Origin: UBA3824 sp017541145
GTDB taxonomy: Bacteria > Bacteroidota > Bacteroidia > Bacteroidales > UBA3824
DNA length: 14,973 nt
Assembly (NCBI GenBank): GCA_947168365.1
Contig: CAMVLO010000078.1
Location: 1 to 14,973, forward strand
Direction of reading: 5' to 3'
A model generated the notes under the pieces. It made no database searches. It saw nothing but the letters and a program-made list of their open reading frames with translations, and was not told the origin of the DNA. Below are positions 1 to 7,175 of the stretch, piece by piece (positions within the stretch are counted from its first letter, which is position 1; the number at the start of each line of letters is the position of its first letter). A program made the position numbers and the translations under genes.

Positions 1-604
1 AAACTTGCATACTCTCGATGTCTTGAGCATTGAGAGTGTGATTAAGGTTTGTTGTAGTCGGCACACCGTCGATTACAAAGAGCGGATCTTGCGACGAATT
101 AAACGAACCTACACCACGAATTCTCACTGTACCAGCACCCATTGGCGAACCGTCGGCAGTGATTGTAACGCCAGCCACTTTACCTTGCAATGCTCTCATG
201 GGGTCGGAATCGGAAGAAGTTTTGATGTCGTCGGTTTTCACTACGGATACAGCTCCGGTCAAATCTGCCTTACGTTGCACCGAATAACCTGTTACCACAA
301 TTTCGTCAATTTCGGTGAGATCTTCTTTAAGAGTGATTTTTAAATTATCACCGGCAGAAACTTCAACGCTCATGTATCCTATATAAGATACAACGATAGT
401 TTTGCCTTTTTCAACTGAGAGTTGAAAATTACCATCGAGGTCGGTGATAGTACCATTAGTAGTACCTTTTTCTACAATTGATGCCCCAATTATTGGGTCG
501 CCAGCATCGTCGATGATAGTTCCGGAAATAGTGCTTTGTGCAAAAACTTCCTGACTTATCAAAACGAGCAGAAAACACGTCAATAGATTAATAAGTCTTT
601 TCAT
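1..604 (-). CDS. SusC/RagA-family TonB-dependent outer membrane receptor, N-terminal part only
   Basis: Outer membrane receptor that imports large substrates, usually glycans or peptides, with energy from TonB; normally paired with a SusD lipoprotein. The gene starts at 604 and runs off the left edge, so only 201 residues are visible. Residues 1-22 form a signal peptide (MKRLINLL, hydrophobic core, FA|QS). Residues 24-95 match the carboxypeptidase-regulatory-like domain (SGTIIDDAGDPIIGASI, TDLDGNF, SYIGYMS). EIVVTGY at 101-107 followed by RKADLTGAVS is the SusC hallmark. The plug domain follows (RALQGKVAGV, RIRGVGS, PLFVIDGVP). These features make the SusC subclass firm, but the substrate cannot be told because the barrel and any susD lie outside. 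A weak -7-like box (TAACTTTT, 627-620) lies just upstream without a good -33 box. Confidence 0.93.
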   Translation of the reverse strand, partial: MKRLINLLTCFLLVLISQEVFAQSTISGTIIDDAGDPIIGASIVEKGTTNGTITDLDGNFQLSVEKGKTIVVSYIGYMSVEVSAGDNLKITLKEDLTEIDEIVVTGYSVQRKADLTGAVSVVKTDDIKTSSDSDPMRALQGKVAGVTITADGSPMGAGTVRIRGVGSFNSSQDPLFVIDGVPTTTNLNHTLNAQDIESMQV

Positions 605-775
605 TTGAGTTTAAAATTTAAAAGTTAAAAAAATTAATATTTCTGATTGCTAAATTACGATATTGTGCTCTTGAAATGTTGAAATAATCGTTCAAAGGCA
701 ATAAATTTTGTTACATTGTAACATTTTTGAAAGAAATGAACGATTTTTTTTCGCGCGTCTCTACCGAAAAATTGT

Positions 776-808
776 TTTGCAAAAAATAAAATTGAAATTA
801 TATATTTG
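776..808 (+). promoter_or_regulatory. Bacteroidota-type promoter before candidate small RNA
   Basis: TTTG at 776-779, a 21-base spacer, then an exact -7 box TATATTTG at 801-808. Transcription would start at about 812-815. No real protein gene follows for over 300 bases, so this promoter is unexplained by annotated genes. Confidence 0.5.
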
Positions 809-811
809 CAT

Positions 812-988
812 TCCTATTGCTATAAAAGACATAATAATGAAAAATACAATTAAAAACACCGTGAGCCTGAACTTATACTTGAAGTTGACGGCGAAATAAA
901 CGAGACGAAGAAATCACCCGACAAGAGTGGGATTCCTTGCCGGAATTTTAAGTGAAATTATTAAACTATTTAGTCGGATTTTTTTTTT
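812..988 (+). ncRNA. Candidate small RNA or remnant transcript, family not recognised
   Basis: This is the main content of the 546-base gap between the receptor and the DUF4254 gene. A promoter-like pair sits just upstream. Inside are a two-step hairpin (CCGT 859-862 with ACGG 888-891, enclosing AACTT 870-874 with AAGTT 882-886) and a second hairpin (GGGATTCC 929-936 with GGAATTTT 942-949, three G-U pairs). A ten-base T-run at 979-988 follows GTCGG (973-977), which can pair with CCGAC (918-922). I do not recognise tmRNA, SRP RNA, RNase P or a known 6S shape. A 20-codon frame (837-899) starts with ATG, and another frame is open from 854 to 955 without ATG, so a leader peptide or decayed gene is also possible. 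Confidence 0.3.
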
Positions 989-1081
989 GACTGTAATTTG
1001 TCATTACTATGCATCATATTATGTCAAAATAGAAAAATCATAACTTGTTAAAATGTTGAAAATTAGTTTATTATTAATAAT

Positions 1082-1113
1082 TTTGTTAGATTCAGAAATA
1101 ATATCTACTTTTA
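1082..1113 (+). promoter_or_regulatory. Likely promoter of the DUF4254-GT9 operon
   Basis: TTTG at 1082-1085, a 20-base spacer, then TACTTTTA at 1106-1113, seven of eight matches to TAnnTTTG. This gives a leader of about 30 bases before the ATG at 1151. Confidence 0.5.
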
Positions 1114-1150
1114 CACATTTAATTTTTGTAACATAATTTTTATTAAGATA

Positions 1151-1762
1151 ATGACATTTACCGAAAAATGTAACCCGATATTCGTTCAAGCAATCAACGA
1201 TTATCACAAAACAGACAATGTTGACACTCCTATAAATAATCCTTACGAGTTGAAAAGTATTGAATATTATCTTTACTTAAAAAATTGGATTGATACAGTA
1301 CAATGGCATTTTGAAGATATCATTCGAGATCCGCAAATCGACCCGAAAGAAGCTTTGGTCTTAAAACGCCGTATCGATAAGAGTAATCAAGATCGTACTG
1401 ATTTGGTGGAACTTATTGACAGTTATTTTTACTCAAAATACAAAGATGTAAAAGTAAAAGCTGATGCTACAATCAATACAGAAAGTCCGGCGTGGGCTGT
1501 TGACCGTCTAAGTATTTTGGCGTTGAAAATTTATCACATGCGCGAACAAGTGGAACGTGATGATGCTGAGCCGGAACACAAGGCAAAATGCGCAGAAAAA
1601 CTCGCTGTTTTGCTCGAACAACAAAAAGACTTGTCAACTGCTATCGATCAGTTAATCAGCGATATCGAAGCCGGTAATAAGTATATGAAAGTTTACAAGC
1701 AAATGAAGATGTATAACGACCCTGCTACAAATCCTGTTTTGTACGGTTCTGCTAAAAAATAA
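1151..1762 (+). CDS. DUF4254 family protein
   Basis: Cytoplasmic protein of 203 residues with no signal peptide or membrane segment. It resembles DUF4254 proteins of Bacteroidota, whose biochemical role I do not know. Visible features are a conserved-looking N-terminal half (NNPYELKSIEYYLYLKNWIDTVQWHFEDIIRDP, in part, residues ~27-60), the stretch ALVLKRRIDKSNQDRTDLVE (~68-87), SPAWAVDRLSILALKIYHM (~112-130) and a charged helical region after residue 130 that could form a coiled coil. Its stop overlaps the start of the GT9 gene by one base (TAATG), so the two are probably translated together. The neighbour suggests a part in lipopolysaccharide or other surface glycan assembly; that is inference from context. 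The start at 1151 sits about 30 bases after a plausible promoter. Confidence 0.85.
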   Translation: MTFTEKCNPIFVQAINDYHKTDNVDTPINNPYELKSIEYYLYLKNWIDTVQWHFEDIIRDPQIDPKEALVLKRRIDKSNQDRTDLVELIDSYFYSKYKDVKVKADATINTESPAWAVDRLSILALKIYHMREQVERDDAEPEHKAKCAEKLAVLLEQQKDLSTAIDQLISDIEAGNKYMKVYKQMKMYNDPATNPVLYGSAKK

Positions 1763-2796
1763 TGGCTAAGTCAATCAAAAAACTACTTATAACAAGATTT
1801 TCAGCTTTGGGAGATGTGGCGATGACCGTTCCTGTAGTTTGGTCATTTGCAAAGGCTTATCCTGAAGTTGAAATTGTTGTTATGAGCCGACATTTTATGC
1901 AGCCTTTTTTCTCGACATTGCCTAAAAATGTGAGTTTTTGCGGCGTAGATCTCAAAAAACAATATCATGGTTTAATCGGTTTGATGAAATTGGCGAGAGA
2001 TATCAAGGCTATGGGTTTTGATGCTTTCGCAGATTTTCATGACGTGCTGAGAACCAAGGTTTTGAGAGCAAGATTGATGTTTGCAATTTCAAATCGTGCA
2101 AAAATCAATAAAGGTCGTCTTGAGAAAAGAAGTCTTTGTAAACGCGGTGCTGCATCTTATCATCAATTAAAAACTTCGGTTGAACGTTATGCTGACGTTT
2201 TGAGAAAACTTGGTTTCCGTTTTGAGGTTAACTTTCAATCGATTTACGCAGATTCCCAACCTCAATTATCAGAAAATGTAACATCGTTGCTTGTTGGAAC
2301 TGACGGATGCAAAAAAGTTGGAGTTGCGCCTTTTGCGGCAATGAAAGGAAAAATTTATCCGATTGAAAAGATGAAACAAGTTGTAAATTTGCTTTCGTCA
2401 AGCGGTGTAAAAGTTTTTTTGTTTGGTGCCGGCGACAATGAAAAATCTGTTTTGGAAGATTGGGAACATCAGTTTAACAACGTGGTTTCTACAGCCGGAC
2501 GACTTGGCGGAATTGCCGGTGAATTGCAGTTAATCAGCAAGTTGGATGCAATGATTAGTATGGACAGTTCCAATATGCACTTTGCATCTTTGGTTGGTAC
2601 AAGAGTAATTTCGGTATGGGGTGCAACTCATCCTGCTGCCGGATTTTTGGGATACAATCAAAGCGAAACTGATGCCGTTCAGCTCAATTTACTGTGCCGA
2701 CCATGTTCTGTTTACGGCAAAACGCCTTGTAAATTTGGTGATTATAGATGTCTCGATATCAATCCGGAAGCAATTGTTGAAAAAATTAATAAGTAA
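1762..2796 (+). CDS. Glycosyltransferase family 9 (heptosyltransferase-like)
   Basis: Predicted GT-B enzyme that moves a sugar, typically ADP-heptose, onto lipid A-core or a related surface glycan on the inner face of the inner membrane. The 344 residues match the usual GT9 length. The N-terminus KKLLITRFSALGDVAMTVPV (residues ~6-25) is the GT9 acceptor-domain signature. The donor domain shows KKVGVAPFAAMKGKIYP (~185-201), VFLFGAGDNE (~214-223) and DAMISMDSSNMHFASLVGT (~263-281), the family's D-SG-H-A-LG region with S for G. A C-terminal cysteine group (CRPCSVYGKTPC, then C after GDYR) is common in Bacteroidota members. The enzyme class is secure; donor and acceptor sugars are not. It follows the DUF4254 gene with a one-base overlap and ends before a terminator. 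Confidence 0.92.
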   Translation: MAKSIKKLLITRFSALGDVAMTVPVVWSFAKAYPEVEIVVMSRHFMQPFFSTLPKNVSFCGVDLKKQYHGLIGLMKLARDIKAMGFDAFADFHDVLRTKVLRARLMFAISNRAKINKGRLEKRSLCKRGAASYHQLKTSVERYADVLRKLGFRFEVNFQSIYADSQPQLSENVTSLLVGTDGCKKVGVAPFAAMKGKIYPIEKMKQVVNLLSSSGVKVFLFGAGDNEKSVLEDWEHQFNNVVSTAGRLGGIAGELQLISKLDAMISMDSSNMHFASLVGTRVISVWGATHPAAGFLGYNQSETDAVQLNLLCRPCSVYGKTPCKFGDYRCLDINPEAIVEKINK

Positions 2797-2809
2797 CTTA
2801 ACTTTTTTA

Positions 2810-2888
2810 TTATCACCGAATTAAACAAATTAAGACGAATTATTTTCCATTAATTTTATTGGTAAAATCCGTTTAAATTAGGTGATAA
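2810..2888 (+). repeat. Long imperfect stem-loop downstream of the GT9 gene
   Basis: TTATCACC-GAATTAAAC at 2810-2826 is nearly the reverse complement of GTTTAAATTA-GGTGATAA at 2871-2888, with one mismatch and one extra base. A second stem lies inside (ATTTTCCA against TGGTAAAAT with one bulge), so nearly the whole 79 bases could fold as one arm. It lies between the GT9 stop and the terminator. It might stabilise the mRNA end, or be a small mobile repeat; I cannot decide. Confidence 0.45.
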
Positions 2889-2895
2889 AAAAATA

Positions 2896-2939
2896 AAACC
2901 CCGAACTTTTTACAAATTTCGTAATGAAGTTCGGGGTTT
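2896..2939. terminator. Two-way rho-independent terminator
   Basis: A perfect 13-base stem (AAACCCCGAACTT 2896-2908 with AAGTTCGGGGTTT 2927-2939) and an 18-base loop. T-rich sequence follows on both strands. It sits between the convergent GT9 and nitroreductase genes and can serve both. Confidence 0.88.
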
Positions 2940-2945
2940 GTTTTA

Positions 2946-3692
2946 TTAAAATTCAAAACTTTTTTTCACAAAATCAAGATATTTTTGAGAGAAAAGTTTG
3001 CTGTTTTCTTCTGTGTAACGTACTTGTGTGAAAACTTCGGCTAAGTTGTTGAGATTGTTTTCTTTTACAAAATTTTTCATCTTGTCGAGATTTTCAAGTT
3101 CCGAATAATATTTGTTGATATCTTCGTCGGTGTAATCGCGGTATCTTTCAAAATGTACAACTGCTTGATACGGAAGTCGTTCTGTAAGTTCGTAAGGTTT
3201 GCGTTCAGGATATCCGGCACACATCGTTACTACCGGAACTACGCCTTTAGGTAAGCATAAAACTTCAGCAATTTCTTCTGCGTTGTACATCGTGGTTCCG
3301 AGAAAACAAATACCCAAACCGCAACATTCAGCTGCTACGGCTGCATTTTCAGCGGCTAAAACAGTGTCGGTCAATGCTGTAGAAAACCACAAAAAGTTGT
3401 CGTAAGAAGGTTTTGTTCCTCTTAGTTTGCACCATTTGTTGAATCTGTTGATGTCAGCGCAAAACGTAAAAACCAATGGTGCTTTTTTTACCATCGGCTG
3501 GTTGAAATGCAATGGCAGCAAATCGTCTTTTACTTTCGGTTGTGTTGACATTATTATGCTGTATAGTTGCATGTTACCGGTGTTCGATGCTCTGATTGCA
3601 GCGTTGAATATTTTCATTATGATTGTATCTTCTACAATTCTTGTTGAAAAATTTCTAACACTTATATGGTTCATTAATTCATTCTTCGTCAT
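2946..3692 (-). CDS. Nitroreductase family oxidoreductase
   Basis: Predicted cytoplasmic FMN enzyme of 248 residues that reduces nitro compounds, quinones or flavins with NAD(P)H; natural substrate unknown. SVRNFSTR near residue 11 matches the family's phosphate-binding S-x-R-x-F/Y region. NAAIRASNTGNMQLYSIIM (~30-48) is the second FMN-contact segment. The central helix region ALTDTVLAAENAAVAAECCGLGICFLGT (in part, ~106-133) and the MCAGYPERKP segment (~157-166) are typical of the NfsA/FRP-like branch. The C-terminal 60 residues are charged and helical, as in that branch. It is the last gene of the Lrp-YjbQ-nitroreductase operon, 13 bases after the YjbQ stop, and ends at a shared terminator. 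Confidence 0.9.
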   Translation of the reverse strand: MTKNELMNHISVRNFSTRIVEDTIIMKIFNAAIRASNTGNMQLYSIIMSTQPKVKDDLLPLHFNQPMVKKAPLVFTFCADINRFNKWCKLRGTKPSYDNFLWFSTALTDTVLAAENAAVAAECCGLGICFLGTTMYNAEEIAEVLCLPKGVVPVVTMCAGYPERKPYELTERLPYQAVVHFERYRDYTDEDINKYYSELENLDKMKNFVKENNLNNLAEVFTQVRYTEENSKLFSQKYLDFVKKSFEF

Positions 3693-3705
3693 AATTGTAT
3701 GTTTT

Positions 3706-4116
3706 TTATGAGTATATCGTTACCGTGATTTTTCTGGAACCTCCATTGTTTCTAAATTCGCACAAATATATTCCTTGCCAAGTACCCATGTCAAGTTTTC
3801 CGTTAGAGATAGGAATTGTTAACGAAACTCCCATCATCGACGATTTGAAATGTGCCGGCATATCATCATCGCCTTCGTAATCGTGTACGTAGCGCGGGTC
3901 GCCGTCTGGCACAAGGTGATTGGAAATTGTTTCCATGTCTTGACGTACAGCCGGATCGCAATTCTCGTTTATAGTAAGAGCTGCCGAAGTGTGTTGTATA
4001 AACAGGTTGATAAGTCCTGTTTGCGGCAGGTCGCCTGTTTCTTTCAGTATTTTACTTGTAATCAAGTGATAACCACGCCCAAATGGCTGTAAATATATGT
4101 GTTTTTGAGTTATCAT
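3706..4116 (-). CDS. yjbQ: YjbQ (UPF0047) family protein
   Basis: Small soluble protein of 136 residues, full length for the family. Some family members show weak thiamine-phosphate synthase activity, and databases call them secondary thiamine-phosphate synthases, but the cellular role is unclear. The signatures are very strong: HTSAALTINENCDPAVRQD (~42-60), then HLVPDGDP, HDYEGDDDMPAHFKSSMMG (~78-96), IPISNGKLDMGTWQGIYLCE (~101-120) and a short C-terminal strand. Its ATG overlaps the stop of the Lrp-type regulator by four bases (ATGA), indicating coupled translation, and the nitroreductase follows 13 bases later. The operon suggests Lrp-family control, but no effector can be read from the sequence. 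Confidence 0.94.
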   Translation of the reverse strand: MITQKHIYLQPFGRGYHLITSKILKETGDLPQTGLINLFIQHTSAALTINENCDPAVRQDMETISNHLVPDGDPRYVHDYEGDDDMPAHFKSSMMGVSLTIPISNGKLDMGTWQGIYLCEFRNNGGSRKITVTIYS

Positions 4117-4586
4117 TTTTTAGCATTTTTAATTGGTACTTTGTAGGAATTTTTCACAACTCCCATTATAAACGAGCTGTTTAGTCCGCCTATGCAGTCC
4201 AATTCACCCAAAATTTTCATTACGAATTGTTGGTATTCTTTCATGCTGGCAACGTAGATTTTCATCTGAAAATCATAGTCTCCTGTTATGTTGTAACATT
4301 CACCTACTTCGTCCATGTTTTGAATCGCTTCCATGAATTTTGTGGCGTTTTCGTACGAATGTTGTTTTAGTTTAATATTGCAAATTGCCATAAAAGCGCA
4401 GTCAAGTTTTTCTACATCAAGTACAGCGATGTATTTTTTGATATAGCCTTCGTCGCGCAATTTTTTTACACGTTCAAAGACGGGTGTCGGCGATAGATGT
4501 ACTTTTAGAGCCAACTCTTTGTTGGTAAGTGATCCGTCTTCTTGCAATGCCGATAAAATTTTCAAATCGGTTTCGTCTAGTGTCAT
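4113..4586 (-). CDS. Lrp/AsnC family transcriptional regulator
   Basis: DNA-binding regulator of 157 residues that responds to an amino acid or similar small molecule. Residues 1-60 carry the winged helix-turn-helix (LDETDLKILSALQEDGSLTN, ELALKVHLSPTPVFERVKKL, EGYIKKYIAVLD). Residues ~66-145 form the RAM ligand-binding and oligomerisation domain, with ECYNITGDYDFQMKIYVASM (~95-114) as the effector-binding turn. It is the first gene of a three-gene operon with YjbQ and nitroreductase and is divergent from the flavoprotein at 4861 across 274 bases. Many Lrp-type proteins control themselves and adjacent genes, so both transcripts are candidate targets. The ligand is unknown. I see no strong promoter on this strand; TAATTTTT at 4657-4650 is a weak -7 candidate. 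Confidence 0.93.
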   Translation of the reverse strand: MTLDETDLKILSALQEDGSLTNKELALKVHLSPTPVFERVKKLRDEGYIKKYIAVLDVEKLDCAFMAICNIKLKQHSYENATKFMEAIQNMDEVGECYNITGDYDFQMKIYVASMKEYQQFVMKILGELDCIGGLNSSFIMGVVKNSYKVPIKNAKK

Positions 4587-4803
4587 TTTTTTCGTTTTTT
4601 ATTCCCAAGCCTTAATTCAGTTTTTTGCTTTTATTTCTCTTCTTTTTGTAAAAATTACTCTTTTTGAAAAGAAGTTTTGTGAAAACAACGTTTTTTTCTT
4701 AATTTTTATTATTCAAAAAAAATGCTTTTTTGCTGAATTATTGCTTATTAATTATTAGAGCATTAAATATTTTAAATTACATATCAAAAGTAGATATATT
4801 TTT

Positions 4804-4811
4804 TATATTTG
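4804..4811 (+). promoter_or_regulatory. -7 promoter box for the BaiN-type flavoprotein gene
   Basis: An exact TATATTTG lies 49 bases before the ATG at 4861, but no clear TTG is seen at the expected -33 position. The rest of the divergent gap (4587-4860) is very AT-rich. It holds a small hairpin (ATTCA and TGAAT flanking A and T runs, about 4713-4741). Confidence 0.42.
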
Positions 4812-4860
4812 CAAAAATTTTCAGAAATATATTTTATTGAACATTTGATACTAAATTTAT

Positions 4861-6087
4861 ATGACCAAATCACGAATTGCGATAGTAGGAGCGGGGGCAG
4901 CGGGGTGCTTTTGTGCTGTCAATGTAAAAGAAAATTTTCCTCAATGCGAAGTTTTTATTTTTGAATCGGGACTAAAACCTATGCAAAAACTCGCTCTTAC
5001 CGGCGGCGGGCGTTGTAATCTTACTAATACTTTTGATGATGTGGTTTCGCTTGATTCGGTTTATCCGCGTGGCGAAAAACTTTTGAAGCGTTTGTTTTAT
5101 ACTTTTGACCAAAATTCTGCTGTTTCTTGGTTTGAAAGTCATGATATTTCTCTTTATGCTCAGGACGATCACCGTGTTTTTCCGGTTTCAAATAGTGCAC
5201 TCGATGTGGTTAACAAGTTGCAAATCATGCTCAATAAACTTGGAGTGTGGCTTTTTACGGGAAAAAAGGTAACGGCTGTAAAAAAATCAGAAACTGACGA
5301 AAGTCTCGAAATTTGTTTTTCTGATTCTTCTTCCGACTTTTTCGATAAGGTGATTGTTACTACGGGCGGATGTAGCAAAAGTCTTTTGTATCAGTCGCTT
5401 TTGGATCTTGGTGTGGAAATGGACAGCCCTGTGCCGTCGCTTTTTAGTTTCAAAATCAAAAGTAATATTCTTACACATTTGATGGGAGCATCTGTGGAAC
5501 ATGCTGTTACAAAAATTGCCGGTACTAAATTCAGTTCCGAAGGCGGTTTGCTCGTTACACATTTCGGGATGTCGGGACCTGCGGTTTTGAAACTTTCGTC
5601 TTACGCGGCTCGTTTCCTTGCTGATAATAATTATAAATGTGATTTGATTGTTAATTGGCTTGGCGTTTCGGAAGATGAAATTCGCTCGCAAGTGGAAAAT
5701 ATTGTAAAACAAAATCCTAACAAAAATATAATTTCTGTTCACCCAAAAAATCTTACTCAAAGGCTTTGGGAATATTTGGTTTCAAAAATGGAAGTAGAAC
5801 CTCAGCGCAAATATTCCGAATTGGGAAAGAAAAATGTCAACAAAATAGTATCAATCTTGAGTGCTGATATTTATCATGTTTCGGGTCGGGGACAATTTAA
5901 GGATGAATTTGTAACTTGCGGCGGTGTTTTACAAAAATCCGTTAACACCAAAACTTTGGAATCCAAGGCTGTAAAAAATCTGTATTTCGCCGGTGAAGTA
6001 CTTGATATTGATGGTGTTACAGGTGGTTTTAATCTTCAGGCGGCTTGGACTACGGCTTACGTTGTGGCTTCTGGTTTGTTTGATTGA
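4861..6087 (+). CDS. BaiN/HI0933 family NAD(P)/FAD-dependent oxidoreductase
   Basis: Flavoprotein of 408 residues, the usual length of the YhiN/HI0933/BaiN family. The N-terminal Rossmann fold shows IAIVGAGAAG (residues 6-15), and E35 in IFESG is placed to bind the FAD ribose. The family signature LALTGGGRCNLTN is at 45-57. Other matches are DHRVFPVSN (~102-110), VTTGGCS (~166-172), EGGLLVTHFGMSGPAVLKLS (~228-247) and a C-terminal FAD motif LYFAGEVLDIDGVTGGFNLQ (~374-393). BaiN in gut clostridia reduces bile-acid intermediates, and other members are linked to a putative role in RNA modification or remain unassigned, so I give no substrate. It stands alone as a transcript, divergent from the Lrp operon, and ends at a hairpin terminator. 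Confidence 0.92.
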   Translation: MTKSRIAIVGAGAAGCFCAVNVKENFPQCEVFIFESGLKPMQKLALTGGGRCNLTNTFDDVVSLDSVYPRGEKLLKRLFYTFDQNSAVSWFESHDISLYAQDDHRVFPVSNSALDVVNKLQIMLNKLGVWLFTGKKVTAVKKSETDESLEICFSDSSSDFFDKVIVTTGGCSKSLLYQSLLDLGVEMDSPVPSLFSFKIKSNILTHLMGASVEHAVTKIAGTKFSSEGGLLVTHFGMSGPAVLKLSSYAARFLADNNYKCDLIVNWLGVSEDEIRSQVENIVKQNPNKNIISVHPKNLTQRLWEYLVSKMEVEPQRKYSELGKKNVNKIVSILSADIYHVSGRGQFKDEFVTCGGVLQKSVNTKTLESKAVKNLYFAGEVLDIDGVTGGFNLQAAWTTAYVVASGLFD

Positions 6088-6146
6088 TTTTTTTATTCGT
6101 TGTCAACAATATCGTAAAAAAATAATATTCTTTGTTTATAAAAATT

Positions 6147-6173
6147 AAGAGGAAGTTTTTTCGGCTTCCTCTT
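6147..6173. terminator. Rho-independent terminator between convergent genes
   Basis: A perfect 9-base stem (AAGAGGAAG 6147-6155 with CTTCCTCTT 6165-6173), a 9-base loop and a T-rich tail on the plus strand. The minus side is also fairly T-rich, so it may also end the kinase transcript. Confidence 0.83.
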
Positions 6174-6191
6174 TTATTTTTTAGATTTTTT

Positions 6192-7028
6192 TTATTCGTT
6201 GAGTTGTTTGATATAATTTCCTAATAACGGTTCAAATTTTACACCGTACCAATGTGCGGGATGTTCCAACGTAAGTTTTATTGATTCAAATGTAAAATTT
6301 TCTGCGATTGTTGCAGATTTTATGATATCGATACCTCTCATCATTGCGCCGACAAATGCTGATGCAAAGATGTCGCCTGTGCCGGAACATTTTCTGTCCA
6401 ATTCTTCGTGAGGATAATAATATTCTGTTTTGCCGTCGTAGACAAATACTCCCAATTCGTTTTTCTTGTAACTTACTCCTGTGATTACTACGGCTTTGCA
6501 TCCTTGTAAGATAAGTTCTTTTGCTATTTGAGAAACGTATTCGGGAGAATAAATTTCTTTGAACTCTTTGCCGGTCAACATGCAGGCTTCTGTGATATTT
6601 GGAATTATGATGTCGGCTTTGGAAACAAGGTTTTTCATGGCGTGAACAAAATCGTTGTTGAATCCGGAATATAATTTTCCGTAGTCGCCCATTGCCGGAT
6701 CTACAACTATCAGAGCATCAGCTTTTTTGAGATTGCTGTTGATGATATTAATTACCATGTCTACTTGTTTTACGCTTCCGAGATATCCGGTGTAAATGGC
6801 GTCAAAATCAATTTTTTCGCTCTGCCAGTGTTCTTTTATTTTCATAAAATCGTCGGTCAAATCTCTGAAATGCCAGTTTTTGAAACCTCCGGTATGTGTA
6901 CTCAATACTGCTGATGGCAATATGCAGGTTTCGTTTCCCGATGCCGAAAGTATTGGTAATGCTACTGTTAGGGAACATTGTCCTACACATGAGATGTCTT
7001 GAATCGTTAAAATTCGGTTATATGCCAT
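6192..7028 (-). CDS. Pyridoxamine/pyridoxal kinase-like protein (PfkB/ribokinase superfamily)
   Basis: Predicted to phosphorylate B6 vitamers with ATP for the salvage route to pyridoxal phosphate. With the start at 7028 it has 278 residues, normal for PdxK/PdxY. An ATG 81 bases earlier is rejected because the -7 box at 7064-7057 lies inside that extension, and family homology begins at MAYNRILTIQD. Visible motifs are DISCVGQCSLTVALPIL (11-27), THTGGFKNW (44-52), VDPAMGD (109-115), PNITEA (143-148) and CSGTGDIFASAF (214-225), where D219 is the expected catalytic base. It has its own promoter and lies after the terminator of the UbiA operon. A related hydroxymethylpyrimidine kinase role is possible but less likely. 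Confidence 0.88.
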   Translation of the reverse strand: MAYNRILTIQDISCVGQCSLTVALPILSASGNETCILPSAVLSTHTGGFKNWHFRDLTDDFMKIKEHWQSEKIDFDAIYTGYLGSVKQVDMVINIINSNLKKADALIVVDPAMGDYGKLYSGFNNDFVHAMKNLVSKADIIIPNITEACMLTGKEFKEIYSPEYVSQIAKELILQGCKAVVITGVSYKKNELGVFVYDGKTEYYYPHEELDRKCSGTGDIFASAFVGAMMRGIDIIKSATIAENFTFESIKLTLEHPAHWYGVKFEPLLGNYIKQLNE

Positions 7029-7056
7029 TTTGTTTTTGTCTGTTTTTTTTCCGCTG

Positions 7057-7064
7057 CAAAGATA
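7057..7064 (-). promoter_or_regulatory. -7 promoter box that sets the kinase start
   Basis: The minus strand reads TATCTTTG from 7064 to 7057, an exact TAnnTTTG. It gives a leader of about 25 bases before the ATG at 7028. The -33 region is weak. Confidence 0.55.
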
Positions 7065-7089
7065 CTCTTTTATTTTGTTGGTCTGAAAT

Positions 7090-7142
7090 AAAAATTGTCC
7101 GTCCCTCAAAAAAAAAGTTTTTTCTTGGAACGGACAATTTTT
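7090..7142 (-). terminator. Terminator of the DUF2520-HAD-UbiA operon
   Basis: A perfect 13-base stem (AAAAATTGTCCGT 7090-7102 with ACGGACAATTTTT 7130-7142). An inner A-run and T-run extend the hairpin. On the minus strand a T-rich tail follows. It lies 34 bases past the UbiA stop and just before the kinase promoter. Confidence 0.82.
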
Positions 7143-7175
7143 TCCTGTATGTTATTTTTTTTGACTGTTTTTTTA

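Noticed and set aside
708..899. 63-codon open frame upstream of the DUF4254 gene
   Set aside because: The first part is low-complexity and AT-rich, and a promoter box (801-808) lies inside it. It looks like noncoding sequence; only the ATG at 837 could be used.
5287..5760. 157-codon frame antisense to the flavoprotein gene
   Set aside because: It lies entirely inside a well-supported gene on the other strand, and its composition (rich in R, N, F) is typical of a shadow frame.
7029..7109. N-terminal extension of the pyridoxamine kinase from an upstream ATG
   Set aside because: The -7 box TATCTTTG (7064-7057) is inside it and family similarity begins at residue 28 of the longer form.
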